This document shows, one piece after another, positions 7,743 to 16,900 of a stretch of 64,000 bases of DNA. The notes beneath the pieces are model-generated. The model was not told the DNA's origin. It was given only the letters and a program-made list of their open reading frames with translations, and ran no database searches. The first letter of the stretch is position 1; every line of letters begins with the position of its first letter. The stretch spans positions 72,787 through 136,786 of the forward strand of contig NZ_JBAJMW010000009.1 in the NCBI RefSeq assembly GCF_036881825.1, in the 5' to 3' direction. A program made the position numbers and the translations under genes. Origin of the DNA: Tersicoccus mangrovi. GTDB taxonomy: Bacteria > Actinomycetota > Actinomycetes > Actinomycetales > Micrococcaceae.

Positions 7743-8432
7743 GTGCAGCGAAGCGCAGGGACCCGGGGCCTGACCGCCCGTCAGCAGAAGATCCTCGAGA
7801 CCATCCAGCGCTCCGTCACGGCCAAGGGCTATCCGCCGTCCATGCGGGAGATCGGCGACACCGTCGGGCTGGCCAGCCTCTCGAGCGTCACGCACCAGCT
7901 GGGCCAGCTCGAGCGCCTCGGCTACCTGCGCCGCGACCCCAAGCGACCGCGCGCCATGGAGGTGCTCATCCCCCTGACGCTGGCCGAGGAGCCCGTTCCC
8001 GCCGGCGACGCCGACGCGGCCGTACTCGCTCCCACGCCGCTGGCCCCGTCGGCCACCGACACCGCGATGGTCCCGCTCGTGGGGCGGATCGCCGCCGGTG
8101 GCCCGATCCTGGCCGACCAGCAGGTCGAGGACGTCATGCCGCTGCCGCGCCGCCTCGTCGGGCATGGGGAACTGTTCATGCTGCAGGTCGCCGGTGACTC
8201 GATGATCGACGCGGCCATCTGCGACGGCGACTGGGTCGTGGTGCGGCGGCAGAACGCCGCGGAGAACGGCGACATCGTGGCCGCGCTGCTCGACGACGAG
8301 GCGACGGTCAAGACCTTCCGGCAGCGCGACGGCCACACCTGGCTGCTCCCCCAGAACACCCAGTACGAGCCGATTCTCGGCGACCACGCCACCGTGATGG
8401 GCAAGGTCGTCTCCGTGGTGCGCGCGCTCTAG
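7743..8432 (+). CDS. lexA: LexA repressor, SOS response
   Basis: A 229-residue SOS repressor. The N-terminal winged helix (LTARQQKILETIQRSV ... PSMREIGDTVGLASLSSV) binds LexA boxes. The autocleavage site Ala-Gly (GRIAAGGP, near residue 118), the nucleophilic Ser (AGDSMID, near 153) and the general-base Lys (EATVKTF, near 189) are all present. I chose the GTG at 7743 because AGAGGA lies about 10 nt upstream; in-frame GTGs at 7704 and 7725 are alternatives. It is divergent from the LysM gene and convergent with dinG. Confidence 0.95.
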   Translation: MQRSAGTRGLTARQQKILETIQRSVTAKGYPPSMREIGDTVGLASLSSVTHQLGQLERLGYLRRDPKRPRAMEVLIPLTLAEEPVPAGDADAAVLAPTPLAPSATDTAMVPLVGRIAAGGPILADQQVEDVMPLPRRLVGHGELFMLQVAGDSMIDAAICDGDWVVVRRQNAAENGDIVAALLDDEATVKTFRQRDGHTWLLPQNTQYEPILGDHATVMGKVVSVVRAL

Positions 8433-8440
8433 TCACTCGG

Positions 8441-8465
8441 GCGCGAGGCGCTCGGCCCCTCGCGC
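8441..8465. terminator. Hairpin between convergent lexA and dinG
   Basis: GCGCGAGG (8441-8448) pairs with CCTCGCGC (8458-8465) around a 9-nt loop. There is no U tract, as is common for actinobacterial terminators. It could serve both converging genes. Confidence 0.5.
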
Positions 8466-8479
8466 GAAGTTCCGCGAGC

Positions 8480-10651
8480 TCAGCTCGCCGCCTCAGCTCC
8501 CGACGTGTTCGTCGCGGCACCGGCATCGGCCGCCGCGAGCCGCTCCAGTGCGGCCAGGGCCACGTCGCGGTCCGTCGTGGTCCAGAACGGCGGCAGCGAC
8601 GCCCTCAGGAAACCGCCGTAGCCCGCCGTCGCGAGCCGCGAGTCCAGGACGGCGACGACACCGCGATCCCCGCGGCTGCGGATCAACCGACCCGCCCCCT
8701 GAGCGAGGCGCACGGCGGCATGGGAGGCCGCGACGGCCATGAAGCCGTTGCCGCCGGCCCCGGCGACCGCACGGGTGCGCGCCGTCGAGAGCGGGTCGTC
8801 CGGCCGGGGGAACGGGATCTTGTCGATGACGACGAGCCGGCACGCGGGCCCGGGCACGTCGACGCCCTGCCACAGCGACATGGTGCCGAACAGGCAGGTG
8901 TCGGGATCCGCGGCGAACTGCTCGATGAGCGCCGCCGTGCTGCCCTCCCCCTGGCACAGGATCGGCACGTCGAGCTTCTCGCGCAGCACGTCGGCCGCCT
9001 GCTCGGCGGCGCGGCGGGCCGAGAACAGTCCCAGGGCGCCACCGCCGGACGCCCGGATCAAAGCCTCCAGCTCCTCGAGGGCGGCCGGGGAGATGCCCTG
9101 CGAGGGCCGCGGCAGGTGCTTGGCCACGTAGAGCACGCCCTGGCGCGGATAGTCGAACGGGGAGCCGACGTCGACGCCGGTCCAGGCCGGAGCGCCGGCG
9201 CCCTGCAGCCCGAGCGCGCCGGCGACGGGCTCGAACGCGGCGCCGATGGCCAGGGTCGCGGACGTGAGCACGACGGTCCGGTCGGCGAACAGGCCGTCGC
9301 GCAGGCGCCCGGCCACCGAGAGCGGCGCGATCGTCAGGGTCGCGGGATCGGTCGGGTCCGCCTCGGCGTAGCCGGTCTGCGGCGACCAGTGCCCCGGGCG
9401 GGAGACCCACACCGCGTCGCTGGCGGGCGCGGCGGCGAGCAGGCGCTCGGCCACGTCGTGCACCTGGGTGAGGCGGGAGCGGGCCATCTGCCGGCCGCCG
9501 TCGGCCGCCGCGCCCTGCGTGGGCTTCGAATCGGAGAGCGCGGCGCGGGTCGCGGCCAGCATCCGGTTGACGGCGGTCGCCGCCTCCTCGTCGAGTCCGC
9601 GCGCGAGCAGCCCGGTCGGGGCGGTCGCCAGGGCGGCGTCGAAGCCGTCGGCGGCCTCGTGCAGGGCGGTGACGTCGATCGCAGTGTGGCGGCGCGCGGC
9701 GGTCGCGGCGGTGTGCACCATCGTGGAGGAGAGCTGACCGGTCACAGCGCCGGTCACCCGGTCGGCCAGTTCGTGGGCCTCGTCGATGACGGCGACGTCG
9801 TAGTCCGGCAGCACGGCCAGGCCCTCGAAGGCGTCGATCGCGAGCATCGCGTGATTGGTGACGACGACGTCGGCCTCGGCGCCGCGCTGCCGGGCCCGCT
9901 CGCTGAAGCACTCGGCGGCCACGGGGCACCGCTGCGCGCCGATGCACTCCATGGCGCTGACCGACACCTGGCGCCACGCGCGTTCGGACACGCCAGGGCG
10001 CAGCTCGTCGCGGTCCCCGGTGTCGGTCTTCTCGGCCCACTCCCGCAGGCGGGTGATCTCCCTGCCGAGCGCGCTGATCGGGCCGTCGGCGCGCCCGGTG
10101 TCGTTGCGGGAGGCCCCCGGGTGCGGGGCGGCCGTGTCCGCTGCGAGGCTGAAGAGGGTGTCGGCCGGGTCCTCCTCGGCGGGGAAGCCGCCGTCGAGCT
10201 TGTGCCGGCACACGTAGTTGCCGCGCCCTTTGACGAGGGCGACGTCGATCGGCCGGTCCAGTTCGGGTGCGAGGGCGTCGAGCAGCCGGGGCAGGTCACG
10301 GCCGACGATCTGGGACTGCAGGGCGAGCGTCGCGGTGGCCACGAGCACGGGCCGGTCCGCGTCGAGGGCGTGCCGGATCAGCGGGACCAGGTACGCCAGG
10401 GACTTGCCGGTGCCGGTGCCCGCCTGCACGAGCAGGTGCCGACCGTCGGCGATCGCCGACTCGACGTGCTCGAGCATCGCGCGCTGCCCGTCGCGGCGCT
10501 CACCGCCCAGACCGGCGACCGCGGCGTCGAGCAGCGCGGTCGCCGAGGCGGTCGGGCCGGCGTCGGCGGCGCCCGCATCGGCCCGCCCCTTGCCGCGCTG
10601 GTCGGTACCGCGTTGGGCCTTCCCGGTGCGCGGGGCGGCGTCGGCGCTCAC
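8480..10651 (-). CDS. dinG: ATP-dependent helicase, DinG/XPD family
   Basis: A 723-residue superfamily 2 helicase. After a ~45-residue charged N-terminus come Walker A AGTGTGKSLAYL (near residue 77), a four-cysteine iron-sulfur cluster (YVC ... MEC ... QRC ... AEC), the VIDEAHELADR DEAH box, and C-terminal motifs including VLTSATLA and GAGRLIRSRGDRG (motif VI). These features identify a 5'-3' XPD-like helicase; DinG resolves R-loops and repair intermediates in E. coli. No LexA box was found upstream. Its GTG start overlaps the hflX stop (GTGA), so it is coupled to hflX. Confidence 0.88.
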   Translation of the reverse strand: MSADAAPRTGKAQRGTDQRGKGRADAGAADAGPTASATALLDAAVAGLGGERRDGQRAMLEHVESAIADGRHLLVQAGTGTGKSLAYLVPLIRHALDADRPVLVATATLALQSQIVGRDLPRLLDALAPELDRPIDVALVKGRGNYVCRHKLDGGFPAEEDPADTLFSLAADTAAPHPGASRNDTGRADGPISALGREITRLREWAEKTDTGDRDELRPGVSERAWRQVSVSAMECIGAQRCPVAAECFSERARQRGAEADVVVTNHAMLAIDAFEGLAVLPDYDVAVIDEAHELADRVTGAVTGQLSSTMVHTAATAARRHTAIDVTALHEAADGFDAALATAPTGLLARGLDEEAATAVNRMLAATRAALSDSKPTQGAAADGGRQMARSRLTQVHDVAERLLAAAPASDAVWVSRPGHWSPQTGYAEADPTDPATLTIAPLSVAGRLRDGLFADRTVVLTSATLAIGAAFEPVAGALGLQGAGAPAWTGVDVGSPFDYPRQGVLYVAKHLPRPSQGISPAALEELEALIRASGGGALGLFSARRAAEQAADVLREKLDVPILCQGEGSTAALIEQFAADPDTCLFGTMSLWQGVDVPGPACRLVVIDKIPFPRPDDPLSTARTRAVAGAGGNGFMAVAASHAAVRLAQGAGRLIRSRGDRGVVAVLDSRLATAGYGGFLRASLPPFWTTTDRDVALAALERLAAADAGAATNTSGAEAAS

Positions 10652-12282
10652 GCGGTCACGACGAACGGGTCGAGCAGGGGCCGCAGCCCGGCCCGCACCC
10701 GCACGGTCAAGCGCGTCCCGTCGGGATCGTGGTGCAGGGTGACGATCTGCGCGTCCGGCCCGTGCAGTCGCGAGAGGACGTCGCCCCGCTCGTACGGGAC
10801 GAGCAGGTCGAGCGCCTGGTCCGGCCGCGGGATCGTGGCGGCGATCCGTTCCTTCAGCTCGGCAATGCCCTTCCCGGTGCGGGCGGAGACGACGATGCTC
10901 GACGGCTCGCGCCGGCGCAGCCGCTCGAGGGTGAACTCGTCGGCGGCGTCCGCCTTGTTCAGGACGATGATCTCCGGGATGTCCCGCGCGTCGACCTCGG
11001 CGAGGACCTCGCGGACCGCGGCGATCTGCCCCTCCGGGTCGGGGTGCGAGGCGTCGACGACGTGCAGGATGACGTCCGCGTCGGCGACCTCCTCGAGCGT
11101 GGACCGGAACGCCTCGACGAGCTGGGTGGGCAGGGACCGGACGAAACCGACGGTGTCGGCGAGCGTGTAGCCGATGCCGTCGTCGGTCTCGGCCTTGCGC
11201 ACGGTCGGGTCCAGGGTCGCGAACAGGGCGTTCTCGACGAGCACACCGGCGTCGGTGAGCCGGTTCAGCAGCGAGGACTTGCCGGCGTTGGTGTACCCGG
11301 CGATGGCGACCGAGGGCACCTCGTTGCGGCGCCGATTGCCGCGCTTGGTCACCCGGGCCGGTTCCATCGCCGCGATCTGGCGGCGCAGCTTGGCCATGCG
11401 CGTGCGGATGCGGCGCCGGTCCAGCTCGATCTTCGTCTCACCGGGACCACGGGAGCCGATACCGCCACCGGCGACGCCCACGCGCCCACCGGCCTGCCGG
11501 GACATCGACTCGCCCCAGCCACGCAGGCGCGGCAACAGGTACTCCAGCTGCGCGAGCTCGACCTGCGCCTTGCCCTCGCGCGACTTGGCGTGCTGGGCGA
11601 AGATGTCGAGGATCAGGGCCGTCCGGTCGATGACCTTGACCTTGACGATGTCCTCGAGCCCACGCCGCTGGGACGGGGAGAGCTCGGAGTCGACGACGAC
11701 GGTGTCGGCGCCGGACGATGCGACGATGGCGCGCAGTTCCTCCGCCTTGCCGGAGCCGAGGAAGGTGCCGGGATCCGGCGTCAGGCGGCGCTGGACGATG
11801 CCGTCGAGCACCTCGGAGCCGGCGGTCTCGGCGAGCGCGGCGAGTTCGCGCAGGGAGTTCTCGGCGTCCGCGGCGGTGCCGGCGGTCCACAGGCCGGCGA
11901 GCACGACGCGCTCGAGGCGCAACTGCCGGTACTCGACCTCGGTGACGTCCTCGAGTTCGGTGGACAGCCCCGCGACGCGGCGGAGTGCGCGCCGATCGGC
12001 GCGGTCGTCCTGGTCGCCGTCGTAGTCGGTGCGGTCCTCCTGACCCTCGGCGAGGGCCAGGGCACGGCGGTCGAGGATGCGGTCGGCCGTGTTGTTGCCG
12101 GCCGCGTGGTTCCCGGCGGTGTTGTTGCCGGCTGCGCCGGGGTTGCCGTTGCGGTGGGTGCGGCCACCGGCGTCGGTGACGGCGTCCTCCCGGGCCAGGA
12201 TGCGATCGATGACGCCCTGCATGTCCTCGGGACCCAGTTCGCGGGCCGGAGTGGACGTGGTGGGCTGTCGGGGGTGGGTCAT
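10648..12282 (-). CDS. hflX: Ribosome-associated GTPase HflX
   Basis: A 544-residue GTPase that splits stalled or hibernating ribosomes. The HflX N-domain (LAGLWTAGTAADAENSLRELAALAETAG, seen in shorter pieces such as VVLAGLWTAGTA), the glycine-rich linker GGRVGVAGGGIGSRGPGE, and the G domain are present: G1 GYTNAGKSSLL near residue 330, G3 DTVGFVRSLP, G4 NKAD. The N-terminal ~90 residues hold an Asn/Gly-rich low-complexity stretch (HRNGNPGAAGNNTAGNHAAGNN region). The start at 12282 follows AAGGAG; a longer opening to 12375 lacks one. It is coupled to dinG downstream. Confidence 0.92.
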   Translation of the reverse strand: MTHPRQPTTSTPARELGPEDMQGVIDRILAREDAVTDAGGRTHRNGNPGAAGNNTAGNHAAGNNTADRILDRRALALAEGQEDRTDYDGDQDDRADRRALRRVAGLSTELEDVTEVEYRQLRLERVVLAGLWTAGTAADAENSLRELAALAETAGSEVLDGIVQRRLTPDPGTFLGSGKAEELRAIVASSGADTVVVDSELSPSQRRGLEDIVKVKVIDRTALILDIFAQHAKSREGKAQVELAQLEYLLPRLRGWGESMSRQAGGRVGVAGGGIGSRGPGETKIELDRRRIRTRMAKLRRQIAAMEPARVTKRGNRRRNEVPSVAIAGYTNAGKSSLLNRLTDAGVLVENALFATLDPTVRKAETDDGIGYTLADTVGFVRSLPTQLVEAFRSTLEEVADADVILHVVDASHPDPEGQIAAVREVLAEVDARDIPEIIVLNKADAADEFTLERLRRREPSSIVVSARTGKGIAELKERIAATIPRPDQALDLLVPYERGDVLSRLHGPDAQIVTLHHDPDGTRLTVRVRAGLRPLLDPFVVTA

Positions 12283-12501
12283 GGTCTCCTTGATGCTCTG
12301 CCGTCCGGCGCATCCGCGATTCGTCGTGATGAGGTTCGTGGCGGTGCAGCCGGGTATCTCCATGGTAGTCGCCACCCCGTCGGACGGGACGGATTCTCCA
12401 CAGGCGTCAACGTCGACGCCGGCGGGTCTCTTCCCGGTCCTTCCACGCCGTCGGGCGGATCGCGCCGCCCGGCCGCGTCCGGCGTCGCCCGGGTGGATCG
12501 C

Positions 12502-12507
12502 TACGCT
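12502..12507 (+). promoter_or_regulatory. -10 element of a leaderless methyltransferase gene
   Basis: TACGCT, then 7 nt, then the ATG at 12515. The spacing would put transcription start at the start codon. No Shine-Dalgarno lies in between. Confidence 0.55.
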
Positions 12508-12514
12508 GGGACCG

Positions 12515-13135
12515 ATGTCCGAGCACTACTTCTCCGCGCAGCCCTCCGGCCCCCTGACGGTCCGCCCCGTGACCGTCACCCTGGCCGATCGCACGGTCAC
12601 CGTCAGCACGGCCGGCGGTGTCTTCAGCCCCGACGCCGTCGACAAGGGCACCGCCGTGCTGCTCAAGCACGCCCCCGAGCCGCCGGCCACCGGGCGCTTC
12701 CTCGACCTCGGCTGCGGATGGGGGCCGATGGCGCTCACGCTCGCGCTGCGCTCCCCCGAGGCCGACGTCGTCGCCGTCGATGTCAACACGCGGGCGCTCG
12801 AGCTCGTGCGGCGCAACGCCGCGACGCTCGGGCTGGACCGGATCCGTGCCGCCGAGCCGGACGAGGTGCCCGCCGGCGAGGAGTTCGACCTGATCTGGTC
12901 CAACCCTCCGATCCGGGTGGGCAAGGCCGTGCTGCACGACCTGCTGACCACCTGGGTGCCGCGGCTGGCGCCGGGCGGGACGGCGCTGCTCGTCGTGCAG
13001 AAGAACCTCGGCGCGGACTCGCTGCAGCGCTGGCTCAGCGACACCCTGTCCGAGCGACACGGCGACGCGTTCACGGTGGACCGCGCCACCACCGACAAGG
13101 GCTTCCGGCTCATCGAGGTCGTCCGCGCCGACTGA
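12515..13135 (+). CDS. Class I SAM methyltransferase, RsmC/small-subunit MTase-like
   Basis: A 206-residue protein with a Rossmann methyltransferase core: motif I FLDLGCGWGPMAL (near residue 68), acidic motif II VVAVDVNTRAL, and the catalytic IWSNPPIRVGK (NPP-[I/F] motif) typical of N2-guanine methyltransferases of the RsmC/RlmG type. It corresponds to the C-terminal catalytic half of E. coli RsmC, as is usual in actinobacteria. The likely substrate is rRNA guanine, but the exact base is not determined. The ATG at 12515 is supported by the leaderless -10. It is divergent from hflX. Confidence 0.82.
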   Translation: MSEHYFSAQPSGPLTVRPVTVTLADRTVTVSTAGGVFSPDAVDKGTAVLLKHAPEPPATGRFLDLGCGWGPMALTLALRSPEADVVAVDVNTRALELVRRNAATLGLDRIRAAEPDEVPAGEEFDLIWSNPPIRVGKAVLHDLLTTWVPRLAPGGTALLVVQKNLGADSLQRWLSDTLSERHGDAFTVDRATTDKGFRLIEVVRAD

Positions 13136-13153
13136 GAGCTGCTTCGGGCTGTC

Positions 13154-13191
13154 GCGTCGGAGACCGATCAGAGCGTCGGAGACCGATCAGA
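13154..13191. repeat. Perfect 19-bp tandem duplication at the dapF 3' end
   Basis: gcgtcggagaccgatcaga occurs twice back to back (13154-13172, 13173-13191). The dapF stop codon lies inside the second copy and a second TCA lies in the first copy. Confidence 0.85.
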
Positions 13192-14194
13192 GCAGGTCGA
13201 CGCGTCCCACCAGCACCGCCGGACCGCTCAGTTCGACGTGCTCGGTGCCGTCCGCCGCGGGGGTGAACGCCACGCCGACGACGCCACCCGGGACGGCGAC
13301 GGTGTACCGGTCGGGCGCGCCCGTGCCGGCCCAGAAGCGGATGGCCGCGGCCGCGGCACAGGCTCCGGTGCCGCACGACTGGGTCTCCCCCACGCCGCGC
13401 TCGTGCACCCGCATCGCCAGGGCGGCGACGCCGTCGGCAGCCACGAGCGGGTCGGCCGGCACGACGAACTCGACGTTGGTGCCGGCGGGCGGCAGCGGGT
13501 CGACGCTCGGCGCGCGCACGAGTGCGAGCGCGTCCAGCTCGTCGGTCGAGGCGAGCGCGACGACGGTGTGCGGGTTGCCCATGCTGATGGAGACGGCGGG
13601 CCGGTCGACGTCGACGCCGTTCGTGCGCACCAGCGCGTCGGTGCCCCGCTCCTGCGCGGTGGCCGCGTCGATGAGGGTCCACGGTCCCATGTCCACGGCG
13701 TACCCGCCGTCGACGACCCGGACGTACTTGACGCCGGCGCGGGTGCCGACGGGCAGCACCTGGCCGGGCTCGACGGTGGCCAGGCCCTCGCGGCGCACGA
13801 ACTCGGCGAATACCCGGACCCCGTTGCCGCACATCTCCGACAGGGAACCGTCCGCGTTGCGGTAGTCCATGAACCACTCGGCGGCCGGCTCGGCCTCGAG
13901 CAGCGCACGGCCCTCGGGCAGCAGGCGGGACGGGACGGCGCGGATCATCCCGTCGGCGCCGATACCGCGGTGGCGGTCGCACAGGGCGGCCGCGGTGGGC
14001 TCGTCCACGGGGCGGGTGCCGTCGGGATCCGCAAGGAGGACGAAGTCGTTGCCGGTGCCGTGACCCTTGGTCAGGGTGACGCCGGCCCAGCGCTCCGCGG
14101 CGCGGGCCAGGACGTCGTCGTGCACCGCGTTCGGCGACGGTGCCGCCGCGGAATCGGCGTCGGGCGTGGCAGAGGCCGGCGTGGCGGAGGGCAT
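13187..14194 (-). CDS. dapF: Diaminopimelate epimerase
   Basis: A 335-residue two-base epimerase that converts LL- to meso-diaminopimelate for lysine and peptidoglycan. Both catalytic cysteines are present: EMCGNGVRVF and SCGTGACAAAA. The substrate loop KGHGTGNDFV begins the core; about 40 residues before it form an Ala/Pro/Ser-rich extension. The ATG at 14194 is 6 nt from a TACGCT -10, so I prefer it to the longer opening to 14248. It follows miaA on the same strand with an 87-bp gap and its own promoter. Confidence 0.93.
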   Translation of the reverse strand: MPSATPASATPDADSAAAPSPNAVHDDVLARAAERWAGVTLTKGHGTGNDFVLLADPDGTRPVDEPTAAALCDRHRGIGADGMIRAVPSRLLPEGRALLEAEPAAEWFMDYRNADGSLSEMCGNGVRVFAEFVRREGLATVEPGQVLPVGTRAGVKYVRVVDGGYAVDMGPWTLIDAATAQERGTDALVRTNGVDVDRPAVSISMGNPHTVVALASTDELDALALVRAPSVDPLPPAGTNVEFVVPADPLVAADGVAALAMRVHERGVGETQSCGTGACAAAAAIRFWAGTGAPDRYTVAVPGGVVGVAFTPAADGTEHVELSGPAVLVGRVDLL

Positions 14195-14200
14195 GGTTCC

Positions 14201-14206
14201 AGCGTA
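14201..14206 (-). promoter_or_regulatory. dapF -10 element (leaderless start)
   Basis: TACGCT on the minus strand followed by GGAACC and the ATG at 14194. The match of spacing and hexamer to the miaB and methyltransferase promoters supports a leaderless dapF mRNA. Confidence 0.6.
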
Positions 14207-14281
14207 GCGCCCGGGCCTTCCCGCCGGCTCGTGGAGGGACGTCCGCATCGGACTTCTCGGGGGGAGCAGTCGCGGACGGGG

Positions 14282-15190
14282 TCAGCGCAGGTGCGCGAGG
14301 GCGGCGTCGAGGAGGCCGGCCCGATCGGTGCGGTCGACGTCGAGCCAGTGGAGGCGCGGGTCGGCGCCGAACCACGTGCGCTGCCGCTTGGCGAACCGCT
14401 GGGTGGCGGTGACGGTATCGGCGATCGCATCCGCTTCGGTCATCGTGCCGTCGGCGACGGCGAGGAACTGGGCGTAGCCGATGGCGCGGGAGGCGGTGCG
14501 GCCGTGCCGCAGGCCGGCGGCGTCGAGCCGCGCGACCTCCTCGGCCAGACCCTGCTCGACCATCGCGTGCACGCGGGCGTCGAGCCGGTCCCGCAGCGCC
14601 GGGGTCGGCAGTCGCAGCCCGAGCTGGACGGTGGGACGCACGTACTGGCGGTCGGGCATGAAGGAGCTGAACGTCCGGCCCGTGAATTCGTGCACCTCGA
14701 GGGCCCGGATCACGCGGCGCGCATCGTGCAGGCGTCCCGCGGCGACCGGGTCGACGGCGGCCAGGCGGGTGCGCAGCGCGTCCAGCCCGGAGGCCTCGGC
14801 CTCCGCCTCGAGGCGCGCCCGGATCGCGGGATCGGTACCGGGCAGCTCCAGCCGGTCCAGGGCCGCCCGCACGTATAGCCCCGAGCCACCGACGAGGACG
14901 ACGCGGTGACCGCGCTCGGTGATCTCGTCGATCGCGGCGCGGGCCTGCTGCTGATAGGTCGCGACGGAGGCCTCGTCGGTCACGTCGAGCACGTCGAGCA
15001 GGTGGTGCGGGACGCCTCGCCGCTCGCCGACCGGCAGCTTCGCGGTGCCGACGTCCATACCGCGGTAGAACTGCAGCGCGTCGGCGTTGACGATCTCGCC
15101 GTCCAGCGCGAGGGCCAGGTCCACGGCGAGGTCGGACTTGCCGGTGCCGGTCGGCCCGACGACGGCGATGACCGGCGGCCGCTCCGTCAT
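14282..15190 (-). CDS. miaA: tRNA dimethylallyltransferase
   Basis: A 302-residue enzyme that adds dimethylallyl to A37 of tRNAs reading UNN codons, the first step toward ms2i6A. The P-loop VVGPTGTGKSDLAVDLA (residues ~9-25), NADALQFYRGMDVGTAK and the tRNA-binding region RQYVRPTVQLGL are intact, and the length is normal. It lies 84 bp downstream of miaB, the next enzyme of the same modification. Confidence 0.95.
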   Translation of the reverse strand: MTERPPVIAVVGPTGTGKSDLAVDLALALDGEIVNADALQFYRGMDVGTAKLPVGERRGVPHHLLDVLDVTDEASVATYQQQARAAIDEITERGHRVVLVGGSGLYVRAALDRLELPGTDPAIRARLEAEAEASGLDALRTRLAAVDPVAAGRLHDARRVIRALEVHEFTGRTFSSFMPDRQYVRPTVQLGLRLPTPALRDRLDARVHAMVEQGLAEEVARLDAAGLRHGRTASRAIGYAQFLAVADGTMTEADAIADTVTATQRFAKRQRTWFGADPRLHWLDVDRTDRAGLLDAALAHLR

Positions 15191-15274
15191 CGCCCGCTCA
15201 CGGCCGGCAGCTCAGGACGGGCTGTTCACGACGGGCACGCCCAGCGGCGTGGTCACGGCCGGCGGGCACGACGC

Positions 15275-16822
15275 TCAGGCCCGGCCGGGCAGCCCGGGCA
15301 TGCCCAGCGCAACGGCGCCGGCCCGGCCGTTCGCCGCGCCGGCCGACGCCGGGACGGGCACACCGCACGACTCGGCCTGGGCGCGGTCCCACGCGGCGCC
15401 GGCGCGGGTGCGGCGCAGGGCGTACTGGTCGGCCACGGGGTCGGCGATGAGGTGGTACGGCGCGGCCGCGGTGATCGGGACGGTGACCATGTCCCCCGGT
15501 CGCGGCACTCCGGCGCCGGCGGGGACCGCGACGTGCACGAGCCGGTTGTCCCGGGCCCGGCCCGACACCCGGCCGGTGGCGTCGGCCTTCGCGCCGGTCG
15601 CCGCGGTGATCATGACCTCGGCGGTGCTGCCGACCAGGGCCCGGTTCTCCTCGCCGCTGATGCGTTCCTGCAGCGCGATGAGCCGCTCGTACCGCTCCTG
15701 GACGACGGCCTTGGGCACCTGGTGGTCCATCGTGGCCGCCGGGGTGCCGGGGCGGATCGAGTACTGGAACGTGAACGCGGACGAGAAGCGGGAGGCCTCG
15801 ACGACGTCGAGCGTGGCCTGGAAGTCCTCCTCCGTCTCGCCGGGGAAGCCGACGATGATGTCCGTCGTGATGGCCGCGTGCGGAAGCCGGTCGCGCACCT
15901 TGTCGAGGATGCCGAGGAACCGGGTGGAGCGGTAGGACCGGCGCATCGCCTTCAGGACGGCGTCGCTGCCGGACTGCAGCGGCATGTGCAGCTGCGGCAT
16001 GACGTTGGGGGTCTCGGCCATCGCGTCGATGACGTCGTCCGTGAAGGCCGCCGGGTGCGGGCTCGTGAAGCGCACCCGTTCCAGCCCGTCGACGGTGCCG
16101 CAGGCGCGCAGCAGGTCCGCGAACGCGCCGCGCTCACCGAACTCGACGCCGTAGGAGTTGACGTTCTGGCCGAGCAGGGTGACCTCGACGGCGCCGTCGT
16201 CGACCAGGGCCCGCACCTCGGCGAGGATGTCACCGGGCCGGCGGTCCCGCTCCTTGCCGCGCAGCGACGGCACGATGCAGAACGTGCACGTGTTGTTGCA
16301 GCCGACCGAGATCGACACCCAGCCCGAGTGCACGGACTCGCGCCGCGTGGGCAGCGTCGAGGGGAACACGTCGAGCGACTCGAGGATCTCCAGCTCGGCC
16401 TGCTGGTTGTGGCGCGCCCGGTCCAGCAGGGTGGGCAGCGAGCCGATGTTGTGGGTGCCGAAGACGACGTCGACGACGGGCGACTTCGCGAGGATGGTGT
16501 CGCGGTCCTTCTGGGCGAGGCAGCCGCCGACGGCCACCTGCATGCGCGGGTTGGACCGCTTGGCGCCCACGAGCTGGCCGAGGTGGCCGTAGAGCTTGTT
16601 GTCCGCGTTCTCCCGCACGGCGCACGTGTTGAAGACGACGATGTCCGCGTCGCCCTCGCCGGCCGTCTCGGGCACGGGCACGTATCCGGCGGCGTCGAGC
16701 AGTCCGCTGATCCGCTCGGAGTCGTGGACGTTCATCTGACACCCGAAGGTGCGGACCTGGTAGGTGCGGGGCGCCTCGGCCTCGGTCGTGACGGGTGCGG
16801 CGGTGGACACGGTCGAACTCAC
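15275..16822 (-). CDS. miaB: tRNA-2-methylthio-N6-dimethylallyladenosine synthase
   Basis: A 515-residue radical-SAM methylthiotransferase acting on i6A37 made by MiaA. The N-terminal UPF0004 domain carries three cluster cysteines (TFGCQMN, FNTCAVREN, GGCLAQ). The radical-SAM CxxxCxxC is CNNTCTFC near residue 175, and a C-terminal TRAM domain follows (RDNRLVHVAV). After it is a ~70-residue Ala/Gly/Pro-rich tail. The GTG at 16822 sits 6 nt from a TACGCT -10, which favours it over the upstream GTG at 16876. Confidence 0.94.
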   Translation of the reverse strand: MSSTVSTAAPVTTEAEAPRTYQVRTFGCQMNVHDSERISGLLDAAGYVPVPETAGEGDADIVVFNTCAVRENADNKLYGHLGQLVGAKRSNPRMQVAVGGCLAQKDRDTILAKSPVVDVVFGTHNIGSLPTLLDRARHNQQAELEILESLDVFPSTLPTRRESVHSGWVSISVGCNNTCTFCIVPSLRGKERDRRPGDILAEVRALVDDGAVEVTLLGQNVNSYGVEFGERGAFADLLRACGTVDGLERVRFTSPHPAAFTDDVIDAMAETPNVMPQLHMPLQSGSDAVLKAMRRSYRSTRFLGILDKVRDRLPHAAITTDIIVGFPGETEEDFQATLDVVEASRFSSAFTFQYSIRPGTPAATMDHQVPKAVVQERYERLIALQERISGEENRALVGSTAEVMITAATGAKADATGRVSGRARDNRLVHVAVPAGAGVPRPGDMVTVPITAAAPYHLIADPVADQYALRRTRAGAAWDRAQAESCGVPVPASAGAANGRAGAVALGMPGLPGRA

Positions 16823-16828
16823 CGCACC

Positions 16829-16834
16829 AGCGTA
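16829..16834 (-). promoter_or_regulatory. miaB -10 element (leaderless start)
   Basis: TACGCT on the minus strand, then GGTGCG and the GTG at 16822. It is the same arrangement as at dapF. Confidence 0.55.
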
Positions 16835-16900
16835 CCGAGCGGGCGGGGACGGCCCGAACGTGCCCTGGCCGCACACCGGGTTCGACGGACCCCGGGCGTG

